From Bacillus cabrialesii (lineage in GTDB: Bacteria; Bacillota; Bacilli; Bacillales; Bacillaceae): a DNA stretch of 64,000 bases. The stretch covers positions 2,649,001-2,713,000 of the forward strand of contig NZ_CP096889.1 in NCBI RefSeq assembly GCF_004124315.2. The letters are read 5' to 3'. A model generated the notes under the pieces. That model was given only the letters and a program-made list of their open reading frames with translations, did no database searches and was not told where the DNA came from. The position numbers and the translations under genes are program-made. Positions 16,537 to 24,476 of the stretch are shown here, piece after piece (the stretch's first letter is position 1; the number at the start of each line of letters is the position of its first letter).

Positions 16537-16582
16537 TTTAACCTGCCCTCTTCGGACGAAAAGAATGCTATCTTCCGTCAAC

Positions 16583-16987
16583 TTACCCGTGAAGATTTTC
16601 CGTATTGGGCCTGCTTTTAAGCTTAGCCTCATTCTCCCGTAATTTTCCGTCATAGTCTTCAATTTTTGTGTCTAATCTTTTAATTGTTTCATCAATTTCT
16701 CTCCGCTTCTCTATCAGCCGCTGTCTTTCGTCGGCCAGAATATTTTTGCGGGCTTCCACCGTACGATCTCCTTCAGTAAATAACGTTGTATATTCAATTA
16801 ACGCTTCAATCGAGAGTCCCGCACTTCGCATGCATTTAATGAATTCAATCCATTTGATATCCTCTTCATCATAATCGCGAATGCCGCTTTCTTTACGTTT
16901 TACCGGCGGGATCAATCCGACACGTTCATAATACCTGAGTGTTGCGGCTGTCAGGCCAAACTGCTTTGCCGCCTGCGCAATATTCAT
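16583..16987 (-). CDS. adhR: MerR/NmlR-type aldehyde-responsive regulator AdhR
   Basis: The 134-residue regulator has a MerR winged helix (NIAQAAKQFGLTAATLRYYE), a helix with the cysteine proposed as the sensor in the family (EFIKCMRSAGLSIEAL), and a dimerisation coiled coil. AdhR of B. subtilis activates adhA-yraA and yraC on aldehyde exposure by thiol modification. Three matching dyads lie upstream of adhR, yraC and adhA. The ATG at 16987 has AGAGGTG before it; the earlier ATG lacks a ribosome site. Confidence 0.9.
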   Translation of the reverse strand: MNIAQAAKQFGLTAATLRYYERVGLIPPVKRKESGIRDYDEEDIKWIEFIKCMRSAGLSIEALIEYTTLFTEGDRTVEARKNILADERQRLIEKRREIDETIKRLDTKIEDYDGKLRENEAKLKSRPNTENLHG

Positions 16988-17026
16988 TTTCTTCACCTCT
17001 CTGTCCTGCATGTTTTGAAGGTAACA

Positions 17027-17051
17027 CTTAAAGTTAACTTTAAGTCAAGCG
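17027..17051 (-). promoter_or_regulatory. AdhR operator and promoter of adhR
   Basis: The 18-base perfect palindrome CTTAAAGTTAACTTTAAG (17027-17044) fills the spacer of a minus-strand promoter TTGACT-N19-TACCTT. The 19-bp spacer is diagnostic of MerR-type control and indicates autoregulation. Confidence 0.82.
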
Positions 17052-17099
17052 AAAACAAATGTTAACTTCAGAACCTTTTTTTAGTAATGCAGGGCTCGC

Positions 17100-17127
17100 C
17101 TTAAAAGCACACTTTAAGCTCTATACT
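17100..17127 (+). promoter_or_regulatory. AdhR operator and promoter of yraC
   Basis: CTTAAAAGCACACTTTAAG (17100-17118) is a variant of the AdhR dyad with one extra central base. A TATACT -10 follows at 17122-17127, and the best -35 (TCGCCT) is poor with a 20-bp spacer. Confidence 0.65.
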
Positions 17128-17168
17128 CTTCCATGCAATAAAACTAGTTTAGTTGGAGGGATTGCTAG

Positions 17169-17339
17169 ATGGCACAAAAACAAACTGCCGGGCGAGATAT
17201 ACTAGGAGACTTCGCGCCAAAGTTTGCTGAACTTAACGATGATGTGCTGTTCGGTGACATTTGGGCAAGAGAGGAAGAACTTTCCCCGAGGGATCGAAGC
17301 ATGATTACAATCTCTGCGCTAATTGTCTGGAAACTTTGA
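17169..17339 (+). pseudogene. yraC: Truncated yraC, carboxymuconolactone decarboxylase-like
   Basis: The 56-codon ORF encodes the N-terminal part of a carboxymuconolactone decarboxylase (AhpD-like) domain, ending at ELSPRDRSMITISALI before shifting. A different frame continues SGNFEQLTPHLPL and then stops, and the second half of the domain is missing. It is thus a frameshifted, 3'-deleted remnant of yraC, a known AdhR target in B. subtilis. The ribosome site (GGAGGG) and AdhR promoter are still in place. Confidence 0.75.
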
Positions 17340-17421
17340 ACAATTAACTCCGCACCTTCCCTTATAAAAATGTTCTCATTTCGAATTCAGCCAATTGAGA
17401 TGATTTTTTTCAAAAAAACTC

Positions 17422-17452
17422 TTGCCTTAAAGCTGACTTTAAGGTTTATCGT
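17422..17452 (+). promoter_or_regulatory. AdhR operator and promoter of adhA-yraA
   Basis: CTTAAAGCTGACTTTAAG (17426-17443) lies in the spacer of TTGCCT-N19-TATCGT, the MerR-type geometry, about 80 bases upstream of adhA. Confidence 0.82.
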
Positions 17453-17531
17453 TATGTTGAAGACACCACAAAACATAAATCAGTGCATGTTTTTATTTGC
17501 ACCATTTATGATAAAGAAAGGATAGGTTCAT

Positions 17532-18581
17532 ATGTGCAATCACCATCAAACTCGTGTATTAAGCGTATCACATGCAAAAGCCAAATTTGAGCAAACGACG
17601 ATTGAGCGAAGAGAATTACGGCCGCATGATGTCTTAATCGATATTAAATTCAGCGGTATTTGCCATTCCGACATCCATAGTGCATTTGATGAATGGGGCG
17701 GGGGCATCTTCCCAATGGTGCCCGGCCATGAAATTGCCGGAGTTGTAACAGCCGTTGGAACAGAAGTGACTAAGTTTACTGTCGGGGACCGCGTTGGCGT
17801 CGGCTGTTTTGTTGACTCCTGCGGAGAATGCGAATACTGTCAGAGCGGTGAAGAACAGTTCTGCACAAAAGGTGTTGTTCAAACATATAACTCACTAGAC
17901 TATGATGGAAATCCGACATATGGCGGGTACAGCCAAAAAATCGTTGTCACTGACAGATTCGTGGTTCGAATTCCAGACCATTTGGAAATGGATGTTACCA
18001 GTCCGCTATTGTGTGCAGGCATCACCACTTATTCCCCGCTGAAACACTGGAATGTCGGGCCTGGTAAAAAGGTTGCCATCGTAGGCGTGGGCGGCCTTGG
18101 ACACTTGGCAATCCAATTTGCACATGCGATGGGTGCAGAGGTAACCGTGCTGAGCCGGTCCATGAATAAGAAAGACGAAACTCTGGAACTTGGGGCAGAT
18201 CATTACTTTGCAACAAGTGACCCAGCTACATTCACTTCATTGGCCGGCCGTTTTGACGTCATCTTAAATACGGTATCCGCGAACCTTGATGTAGACGCCT
18301 ATTTATCGATGCTTCGTATAGACGGAACACTTGTGAATGTCGGAGCACCTGCTGAACAGGACACATACAGTGTGTTTTCTTTAATCATGGGTCGCCGCAG
18401 CCTCGCAGGATCACTTGTAGGCGGAATTCGAGAAACTCAAGAGATGCTGGATTTTGCCGCTGAGCATGGCATCGCGCCTAAAATTGAAGTGATCCGCGCT
18501 GATCAAGTGGACGAAGCATACGAACGTATCCTCCGAAGCGATGTCCGTTATCGATTTGTAATTGATATTTCCACATTGTAA
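17532..18581 (+). CDS. adhA: NADP-dependent alcohol/aldehyde dehydrogenase AdhA
   Basis: This 349-residue enzyme is a medium-chain zinc dehydrogenase of the cinnamyl alcohol dehydrogenase type. It has catalytic zinc ligands in GICHSDIHSAFDEWGGG and PGHEIAGVVTAVG, structural zinc cysteines in CGECEYCQSGEEQFC, and the nucleotide motif VGVGGLGHLAIQFAH. It detoxifies reactive aldehydes by reduction in the cytoplasm. It is under an AdhR-type promoter and is followed by yraA. Its last 20 codons are part of a 208-bp tandem duplication. Confidence 0.9.
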   Translation: MCNHHQTRVLSVSHAKAKFEQTTIERRELRPHDVLIDIKFSGICHSDIHSAFDEWGGGIFPMVPGHEIAGVVTAVGTEVTKFTVGDRVGVGCFVDSCGECEYCQSGEEQFCTKGVVQTYNSLDYDGNPTYGGYSQKIVVTDRFVVRIPDHLEMDVTSPLLCAGITTYSPLKHWNVGPGKKVAIVGVGGLGHLAIQFAHAMGAEVTVLSRSMNKKDETLELGADHYFATSDPATFTSLAGRFDVILNTVSANLDVDAYLSMLRIDGTLVNVGAPAEQDTYSVFSLIMGRRSLAGSLVGGIRETQEMLDFAAEHGIAPKIEVIRADQVDEAYERILRSDVRYRFVIDISTL

Positions 18582-18938
18582 GTCTAAAAAATGGGTTAGT
18601 CCTTTAAATGGGCTGACCCGCTTTTATTCACTGGACATTCACGAAAAACGATCTCCTTAAGCAAATGTTTTGAAGATCGGCCAATCTTCCTGTTATTCTA
18701 TGGAATAAAGAGGTTATAGGAGGTTTTTGAAACGTATCCTCCGAAGCGATGTCCGTTATCGATTTGTAATTGATATTTCCACATTGTAAGTCTAAAAAAT
18801 GGGTTAGTCCTTTAAATGGGCCGACCCGCTTTTATTCACTGGACATTCACGAAAAACGATCTCCTTAAGCAAATGTTTTGAAGATCGGCCAATCTTCCTG
18901 TTATTCTATGGAATAAAGAGGTTATAGGAGGTTTTTGA
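18523..18938. repeat. 208-bp tandem duplication between adhA and yraA
   Basis: Positions 18523-18730 are repeated at 18731-18938. I see a single difference (GGGCTGACCC versus GGGCCGACCC in the terminator stem). Each copy holds the last codons of adhA, its stop, a terminator-like hairpin and the yraA ribosome site. The second copy therefore carries a useless 3' fragment of adhA. Confidence 0.95.
18593..18626 (+). terminator. Terminator-like hairpin after adhA (duplicated at 18801-18834)
   Basis: GGGTTAGTCC and GGGCTGACCC form a stem followed by CTTTTATT. A near-identical hairpin sits in the second copy of the duplication, so readthrough from adhA to yraA now has to pass two. Confidence 0.6.
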
Positions 18939-18939
18939 T

Positions 18940-19449
18940 ATGAGCAAAAAAATCGCAGTTCTCGTTACAGACCAATTCGAGGATATCGAATATACAAGTC
19001 CGGTAAAAGCATACGAAGAAGCTGGCTACAGTGTCACAGCTATCGATTTGGAAGCTGGCAAAGAAGTTACCGGTAAACATGGCGAGAAAGTAAAGATCGA
19101 CAAAGCCATCTCTGATGTGGATGCTAGTGAATTTGATGCACTTTTAATTCCAGGGGGATTCTCTCCGGATTTGCTTCGTGCTGATGACCGTCCGGGTGAA
19201 TTTGCGAAAGCATTTGTCGAAAATGAAAAACCTGTTTTCGCTATTTGCCACGGCCCGCAAGTGCTGATTGATACGGATCTTCTGAAAGGCAAAGATATCA
19301 CAGGCTATCGCAGCATCCGCAAAGATTTAATCAATGCCGGGGCAAACTACAAAGATGCAGAAGTAGTCGTCAGCCACAACATTGTCACAAGCCGAACACC
19401 TGATGATTTGGAAGCATTTAACCGCGAATCATTGAATGTATTGAAATAA
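18940..19449 (+). CDS. yraA: DJ-1/PfpI-family stress protein YraA
   Basis: The 169-residue protein is a type I glutamine amidotransferase-like DJ-1/PfpI domain with the nucleophile elbow FAICHGPQVLID (cysteine about residue 103) and early glutamate in IPGGFSPD context. Family members repair glycated proteins or act as proteases or chaperones. In B. subtilis YraA belongs to the AdhR aldehyde response with adhA. ATAGGAGG precedes the ATG. Confidence 0.88.
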   Translation: MSKKIAVLVTDQFEDIEYTSPVKAYEEAGYSVTAIDLEAGKEVTGKHGEKVKIDKAISDVDASEFDALLIPGGFSPDLLRADDRPGEFAKAFVENEKPVFAICHGPQVLIDTDLLKGKDITGYRSIRKDLINAGANYKDAEVVVSHNIVTSRTPDDLEAFNRESLNVLK

Positions 19450-19452
19450 AGA

Positions 19453-19484
19453 GAAGGCACAGACTTTTTGGGTCTGTGCCTTTG
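19453..19484. terminator. Bidirectional terminator between yraA and sacC
   Basis: AAGGCACAGAC and GTCTGTGCCTTT pair tightly. It serves yraA on the plus strand and may also end the levanase operon transcript on the minus strand. Confidence 0.7.
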
Positions 19485-19490
19485 TTCAAT

Positions 19491-21524
19491 TTAAGACTCC
19501 TTGTTTACATTCTGAAAGACAGCAGTCGCATCCCACACATTCAAGCCAAATTGACCTTCTGAGAATGTGGAATCATTCGCATCAATCACAAGACGATCAT
19601 CTAAATAGATTTTAAAGCGATCTCCCTCGGCCTCTGTTTTCAGATGATACTTTTTATTCACGTCTATCGGCGTTTTGTATTCAGCAATGACAGAAGCCAC
19701 ACCGTTCTCAAATTTAAAGAGTTTCACCAGGTCGTGCTTCGCATCCACGTTTGCAAGATAACCGTTTTTGGCATCTTTGTTAGAGCGAAACATTAGTGCT
19801 CCTGCCCCTCTTCCGTTTCCATCCTTTATGGTGATATCAGATTCATAAATGAAGTCTGAGCCGGATGCTGAAGACAAGATAAAGGAATCGCCGTCCGACC
19901 TCCCTTGTTTCCCCTCAATTGTGTCGGCCCATGTGCCATTTACAGTCGTCCAGCCGGTCAAATTGGACATAAAAGGTGACGTCCCCCATACCTTTTTTAA
20001 AGGATGTATCGTTACAGATTTTACCTTTACACCACCATTTGCAGCATATAATTCAATCCCTTTGCTTGATCGATCTGGGAGAATGATATCCGTTATGACC
20101 TTTTGCCCGTCATTCCCAAATACTTCAACCGAGGAACGGTCAACAAAAATGCGCATCTTAACCTTTCCATTTACCGGCTTTAACGGGGCTGTTTCTTTTC
20201 CGGTGTTAAAGGCCGGATTAAAGGTGACGTTGCCCGACTCGCTCCGGTCAACGAACAGTTTAGCGTTCCTTCGGTCATAGCCGACTTTCGTAAATTGATT
20301 TTTTCCTGTTCGGACCTTAAAGCCGAACTCAGCAGCTGAACCAGTGCCCGCTTTGAATTCTGCATTTATTTCATAAGCATCTCCAGATAGCCCCGCTAAC
20401 ACATTATGACTTGCAGGCGATACGGTCAGATTCTTCCACTTCTTAGATGTCCCGCGAATAGTATCCAGCTCTTTTACTGGTGTTTGCACGACTCTAACGC
20501 CTTCGGTAAGCGCTTTCAATTTTAACTCTCTTGGGATAGACGTTGCACTTCTCCATGGGGATGTAGGAACATCATTCGCATATTGCCAATTGCTCATCCA
20601 TCCTAACCATAGCCGCCGGCCGTCTGTAGATGGAATATCCGACCATGATACAGCCGCATAAAAGTCTTTGCCGTAATCCGTCCAGAGAACTTTGTTTGAC
20701 GGATTTTCATTTTTAAAATGCGTTCCATCAAAGTCCCCTACAAAATATTGCATGCCTGACCCTCCTGAAACCGCTCCGTTTCCGACACTAACCTGCATCA
20801 CCCATTTTTTTTGCTTCGGGTTGCCGTCTACCGGAAGCTCAAACAAATCCGGACACTCCCATACTCCCCCATGGCTCCCTTGCCCCAGTCCAAATTCACT
20901 TGCATACGTCCACTGCTTTAGATTTTTGGATGTATAAATGAGGATTCGGTCACCGGCCGCAAGCACCATTACCCACTTTTTCTCTTTCTCATACCAAAAG
21001 ACTTTTGGATCACGGAAATCTTTTTTCCCCGGGTTTGGAATGACAGGGTTGCCTGCGTATTTCGTCCACGTTCTGCCTTTGTCGTTGCTGTAGGCAATGC
21101 TTTGCACTTGATGCCCTTCCCGGTCCTGTGTATAAATGGACACAAGCGGCTTCTCTTTACCTGTTTGAAAACCGCTTGTGTTATTTTGATCTACAACTGC
21201 GCTCCCAGAAAAGATTGTGCCTTTGTCATCCGGAGCCAGCGCAACAGGAAGGTGCTTCCACGTAACCAAATCTTTGCTCACGGCATGCCCCCAATGCATG
21301 GGCCCCCACTGGAGCCCGTATGGATGGTGTTGATAGAACAAGTGATATTCTCCAGCATAATATACCATCCCGTTTGGGTCATTCATCCAGTTAGCCTCCG
21401 GCGTAAAATGATATTGAGGACGGTGATCCTCATCATAGTAGCTTGAATCGGCTGCCTCAACCGGAAATGCCATAGTAAACAGCAGGGTGAACATGATGAT
21501 AGCTTGAGAAAGTCTCTTTTTCAT
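19491..21524 (-). CDS. sacC: Secreted levanase SacC (GH32)
   Basis: The 677-residue precursor has a signal peptide (residues 1 to about 24, ending PVEA). The GH32 five-bladed propeller shows WMNDPNG with the nucleophile Asp at about 49, FRDPKVF with the stabilising Asp, and WECPDLF with the acid/base Glu. A GH32 beta-sandwich follows, then a C-terminal LamG/DUF1080-like carbohydrate-binding region from about residue 510. It cleaves levan, inulin and sucrose to fructose outside the cell. It is the last gene of the levDEFG-sacC operon. Confidence 0.93.
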   Translation of the reverse strand: MKKRLSQAIIMFTLLFTMAFPVEAADSSYYDEDHRPQYHFTPEANWMNDPNGMVYYAGEYHLFYQHHPYGLQWGPMHWGHAVSKDLVTWKHLPVALAPDDKGTIFSGSAVVDQNNTSGFQTGKEKPLVSIYTQDREGHQVQSIAYSNDKGRTWTKYAGNPVIPNPGKKDFRDPKVFWYEKEKKWVMVLAAGDRILIYTSKNLKQWTYASEFGLGQGSHGGVWECPDLFELPVDGNPKQKKWVMQVSVGNGAVSGGSGMQYFVGDFDGTHFKNENPSNKVLWTDYGKDFYAAVSWSDIPSTDGRRLWLGWMSNWQYANDVPTSPWRSATSIPRELKLKALTEGVRVVQTPVKELDTIRGTSKKWKNLTVSPASHNVLAGLSGDAYEINAEFKAGTGSAAEFGFKVRTGKNQFTKVGYDRRNAKLFVDRSESGNVTFNPAFNTGKETAPLKPVNGKVKMRIFVDRSSVEVFGNDGQKVITDIILPDRSSKGIELYAANGGVKVKSVTIHPLKKVWGTSPFMSNLTGWTTVNGTWADTIEGKQGRSDGDSFILSSASGSDFIYESDITIKDGNGRGAGALMFRSNKDAKNGYLANVDAKHDLVKLFKFENGVASVIAEYKTPIDVNKKYHLKTEAEGDRFKIYLDDRLVIDANDSTFSEGQFGLNVWDATAVFQNVNKES

Positions 21525-21682
21525 TTGTTTCTTCGCTCCTCTCTTCGTGTTTGAACACTTTCAAGAGAGACTGCTGCACAAGTTGATCCGTTTCTGGAAA
21601 TTTTTTCTGTTTCACTGGTATCCGAATGATTGATATATGATAGACTGCTGCAGTTTCCCTCTTTTTTCTTACATCACACAGC

Positions 21683-22510
21683 TTATGCTAAGAAACCAGC
21701 CCAATACCCAAGAATCCCGATGATAAAGATGCCGCAGATAATGAGAAGAGGATTCACACCTTTGCGCAACATCCAAGCCACCAATAACGTTAACCCTAGA
21801 GGCAGCGCACCCGGCATGATACTGTCTAACACATTTTGTACGGTTTGAACTTCCACTTTTCCGCTTTCATCCTTAATCCTCGACACAACGATTGGAATGT
21901 TGATGGTGGTCCACTTGGAAACGAGAGCCCCCATTACAAATAACCCGAGTATCGACGCGCCTTCTGTAAGCTTTTGAATGCGATTCCCCGCTAAATCCTG
22001 AAGAATCTCCATTCCTTTCACATAGCCATACTTTAATCCGTAATATTTTGTGCTTAATCTTATAGCGTTCAGCAAGAAAAAGAATAACAAAGGACCGGCA
22101 ATGTTTCCTCCTAAAGCAAGAGATGCCCCTAACGCAGCTAAGACCGGGCGAATCGTTCCCCAGAAAATCGGATCGCCTACACCCGCTATCGGGCCCATTA
22201 AACCGATTTTCATCCCGCTTATCGCTTTTCCATCAATTTCTTTATTGTTCGCCATTTCTTCTTCCATGGCAGCTGTCACGCCGAATATAGGCGCTGTCAG
22301 CCACGGGTGTGTATTAAACCATTCCAAATGCCGCTGCAATGCTTCGTTTCTTTTCGCTCCGGGACCGTACAATTTTTTGATCGCCGGTATCATGACATAG
22401 CAATATCCCATTGCCTGCACACGTTCGAAGTTAAAGGAGCCGAGCAAAAAATTTGAACGAATAAACATGCTGAAAATCTCTTTTTTCGTTAATCGTTTTT
22501 CTTTCTCCAT
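21683..22510 (-). CDS. levG: Fructose PTS IID component LevG
   Basis: This 275-residue protein is a mannose-family IID subunit (FIRSNFLLGSFNFERVQAMG, then MEEEMANN, GIKIGLMGPIAGVGDPIFWG-like core and C-terminal membrane helices). With LevF it forms the membrane channel for fructose. The ATG at 22510 is chosen because GAGGGGTGATG precedes it. It is the fourth gene of the operon. Confidence 0.92.
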   Translation of the reverse strand: MEKEKRLTKKEIFSMFIRSNFLLGSFNFERVQAMGYCYVMIPAIKKLYGPGAKRNEALQRHLEWFNTHPWLTAPIFGVTAAMEEEMANNKEIDGKAISGMKIGLMGPIAGVGDPIFWGTIRPVLAALGASLALGGNIAGPLLFFFLLNAIRLSTKYYGLKYGYVKGMEILQDLAGNRIQKLTEGASILGLFVMGALVSKWTTINIPIVVSRIKDESGKVEVQTVQNVLDSIMPGALPLGLTLLVAWMLRKGVNPLLIICGIFIIGILGYWAGFLA

Positions 22511-22531
22511 CTTTTCATCACCCCTCATTGT

Positions 22532-23341
22532 TTAGGCGTCAAGATCATCATCATCGTCATCATAAACAGCAACACTGCCGCTGTCTGATGCTGCGGCGAC
22601 TGCTCCGTGCGCACTATGTTTTTGCATCACCTGCTGATATAAAAGCGCCAGGCAGAGACCAAGTGCTCCAAATCCTACTAAGTTGAAATCGGTAAACGCT
22701 GCTAATAAAAATCCAATATAGAAAAATGGCTTTAAATAAGGAATATTCATCATATTGATTACCATGGCATATCCGACAACAACGATAATGCCTCCGCCAA
22801 TTTGCAGCCCTTTTGTAATGACGTCCGGAATATTGCCCAAAAACGCCTGGACAGCGCTGACACTGATCAATGCGACAATCAATGTCGGTATCATGACGCG
22901 CAGCGCTTGAAACACCATCGCGGTAATATGCATAATTTCAATTCCTTTTATATTCCCTTCTTTTGCGTATCGATCAGCACGGTGAATGAAAAAGACAGTG
23001 ATCGTCCGCACAAAAATCGTCAGCGCCTGACCCGCAGCCGCCAAAGCAACGGCGACGGCAATGCCTTCGCCAATTCCCTGATCAGCGGTAATGACTAAAA
23101 TGGTTGAGATGACAGAGGCAATCGCTGTATCAGGTGCCATGGCAAGGCCGACGTTCATCCAGCCCAGCGCCATCAGCTCCAGTGTGCCTCCAAGAATAAT
23201 TCCCGTTTTTAAATCCCCGAGCACCAAGCCAACAAGCGTGCAGGCCACAAGCGGCCGGTGCGTCTGCCCTTCATCCAATACACTTGCGATACCGGTGATT
23301 GCTGCAATGATTAACAACAAAATAATTTGTAATGAAGACAT
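22532..23341 (-). CDS. levF: Fructose PTS IIC component LevF
   Basis: The 269-residue integral membrane protein is a mannose-family IIC subunit, opening with LQIILLLIIAAITGIASVLD and GALEL-like GGTLELMALGWMNVG. A charged tail of repeated aspartates (YDDDDDDLDA) ends the protein. It forms the sugar translocator with LevG. AAGGGGATGAGA stands before the ATG. Confidence 0.92.
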   Translation of the reverse strand: MSSLQIILLLIIAAITGIASVLDEGQTHRPLVACTLVGLVLGDLKTGIILGGTLELMALGWMNVGLAMAPDTAIASVISTILVITADQGIGEGIAVAVALAAAGQALTIFVRTITVFFIHRADRYAKEGNIKGIEIMHITAMVFQALRVMIPTLIVALISVSAVQAFLGNIPDVITKGLQIGGGIIVVVGYAMVINMMNIPYLKPFFYIGFLLAAFTDFNLVGFGALGLCLALLYQQVMQKHSAHGAVAAASDSGSVAVYDDDDDDLDA

Positions 23342-23357
23342 ATTCTCATCCCCTTGA

Positions 23358-23846
23358 TTATTTTGTTACGTTCCGTAAAATCTGTACAAAGTCCTCGCTG
23401 GCATCTGAAGGCAGCTGCCTCAATTCCAGTTTCACGCCCAGGTCACTTAATGTTTCAAATGCCTTTATATCTTCCTGTGTGACGCTAACTGACTTTGTGA
23501 TTTGCCTGCGCTGATTTTCAAAACGCATTCCCCCGACGTTTACTGTTTTGATCGGGACGCCTGCTTCTATAAGAGATACAATATCCGACGGATTTTCAAA
23601 CAAGAGCATTGCCGTTACTCCTTCATAGCGCGGACTATGAAACGCTTTTGCCATTTTTGAAACAGAAACGGCACTCGCCTTTACATTGGAAGGCGCAACA
23701 GAAAGGATCAGCGTTTTTCTCATTTCGTCCTGTGCGACATCATCGGAGACAACGATGATTCGGTCTGCCGCATGGACTTTAATCCATCTTGTCAGGATCT
23801 GGCCGTGAATAAAGCGGTCATCAATTCTTGCTAACACTATGTTCAT
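23358..23846 (-). CDS. levE: Fructose PTS IIB component LevE
   Basis: The 162-residue cytoplasmic protein has the mannose-family IIB phosphorylation site IDDRFIHGQILTRW, with histidine at about residue 14. It passes phosphate from LevD to incoming fructose, and in B. subtilis LevE also phosphorylates LevR negatively. Its start overlaps the levD stop codon, which suggests translational coupling. Confidence 0.92.
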   Translation of the reverse strand: MNIVLARIDDRFIHGQILTRWIKVHAADRIIVVSDDVAQDEMRKTLILSVAPSNVKASAVSVSKMAKAFHSPRYEGVTAMLLFENPSDIVSLIEAGVPIKTVNVGGMRFENQRRQITKSVSVTQEDIKAFETLSDLGVKLELRQLPSDASEDFVQILRNVTK

Positions 23847-24286
23847 TACAATTCATCCTCTCTTGTTTCTTGATTGGCTGTTTTTACTTTTTCTAAATGT
23901 TCACTGCACACTTGAAAGCTTTGCTGGCTCATCGTTTTTAAGTTGTTCAGCAACGCTTTGAGCGTCACGTGTTCTCTCAGGCTTAAGACCTCCAGCAGAA
24001 TCGGCAGGTTGACGCCGGCTGCCATATCCATTCTTTCACCCTCAGCAATGAAGGAAGCGGCCGCGTTATATGGGGTCCCTCCAAAAATATCAACTAAAAA
24101 TAGCACTTCATTTTCTTCCGGAATGTCCTTGAGCGCCTGATGATATTTTTCTTGCAGCGTTTGAATGCCTTCCCCTTTCAAAAACGGCACTGCAATGAGG
24201 TTATTTTCTTCACCGAATATCATCCCTGAAGATTCTTTTAATGCTATGGGAAAATCTCCATGACCACTGATAATAACTGAAATCAT
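23846..24286 (-). CDS. levD: Fructose PTS IIA component LevD
   Basis: The 146-residue protein has the mannose-family IIA active site ISGHGDFPIALKESSG with histidine 9 as the HPr-phosphorylated residue. It is the first gene of the operon. The ATG at 24286 is chosen over two upstream ATGs because AAAGGAG is 8 bases before it and the resulting length is that of LevD. Confidence 0.92.
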   Translation of the reverse strand: MISVIISGHGDFPIALKESSGMIFGEENNLIAVPFLKGEGIQTLQEKYHQALKDIPEENEVLFLVDIFGGTPYNAAASFIAEGERMDMAAGVNLPILLEVLSLREHVTLKALLNNLKTMSQQSFQVCSEHLEKVKTANQETREDEL

Positions 24287-24326
24287 ATCCATTGCTCCTT
24301 TCTTTGTTTTGTACATCCATATATAA

Positions 24327-24343
24327 TGCAAGGATCGTGCCAA
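24327..24343 (-). promoter_or_regulatory. Sigma-54 (SigL) -24/-12 promoter of the levanase operon
   Basis: The minus strand reads TTGGCAC-N5-TTGCA, an exact match to the sigma-54 consensus, about 45 bases before levD. LevR is the cognate enhancer-binding activator. Confidence 0.95.
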
Positions 24344-24351
24344 CATAGTTG

Positions 24352-24366
24352 TGTTAAGCGTTTTCA
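24352..24366 (-). promoter_or_regulatory. CcpA cre site of the lev operon
   Basis: TGAAAACGCTTAACA matches the catabolite-responsive element pattern. It sits just upstream of the sigma-54 promoter, where CcpA with Ser46-phosphorylated HPr or Crh can repress. Confidence 0.85.
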
Positions 24367-24421
24367 TTTATATTTCAGGCAATGACAGTCTATTGTTGAA
24401 ACACTTGAAACAAAAAAAATA

Positions 24422-24458
24422 AACCTGTATTAAAATGGTGTTCCATTTAATACAGGTT
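24422..24458. promoter_or_regulatory. LevR upstream activating dyad, also a probable levR terminator
   Basis: AACCTGTATTAAA and TTTAATACAGGTT, with inner ATGG/CCAT, form an almost perfect 17-bp inverted repeat centred about 120 bases upstream of the predicted start point, the place of the known LevR activating sequence. On the levR-sense strand the same hairpin is followed by TATTTTTTTT, so it should also terminate levR. Confidence 0.85.
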
Positions 24459-24476
24459 CACTTGAAAAAACAGGTT

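Noticed and set aside
19849..20280. Plus-strand frame within sacC
   Set aside because: It is antisense to conserved levanase codons and carries no start signal.
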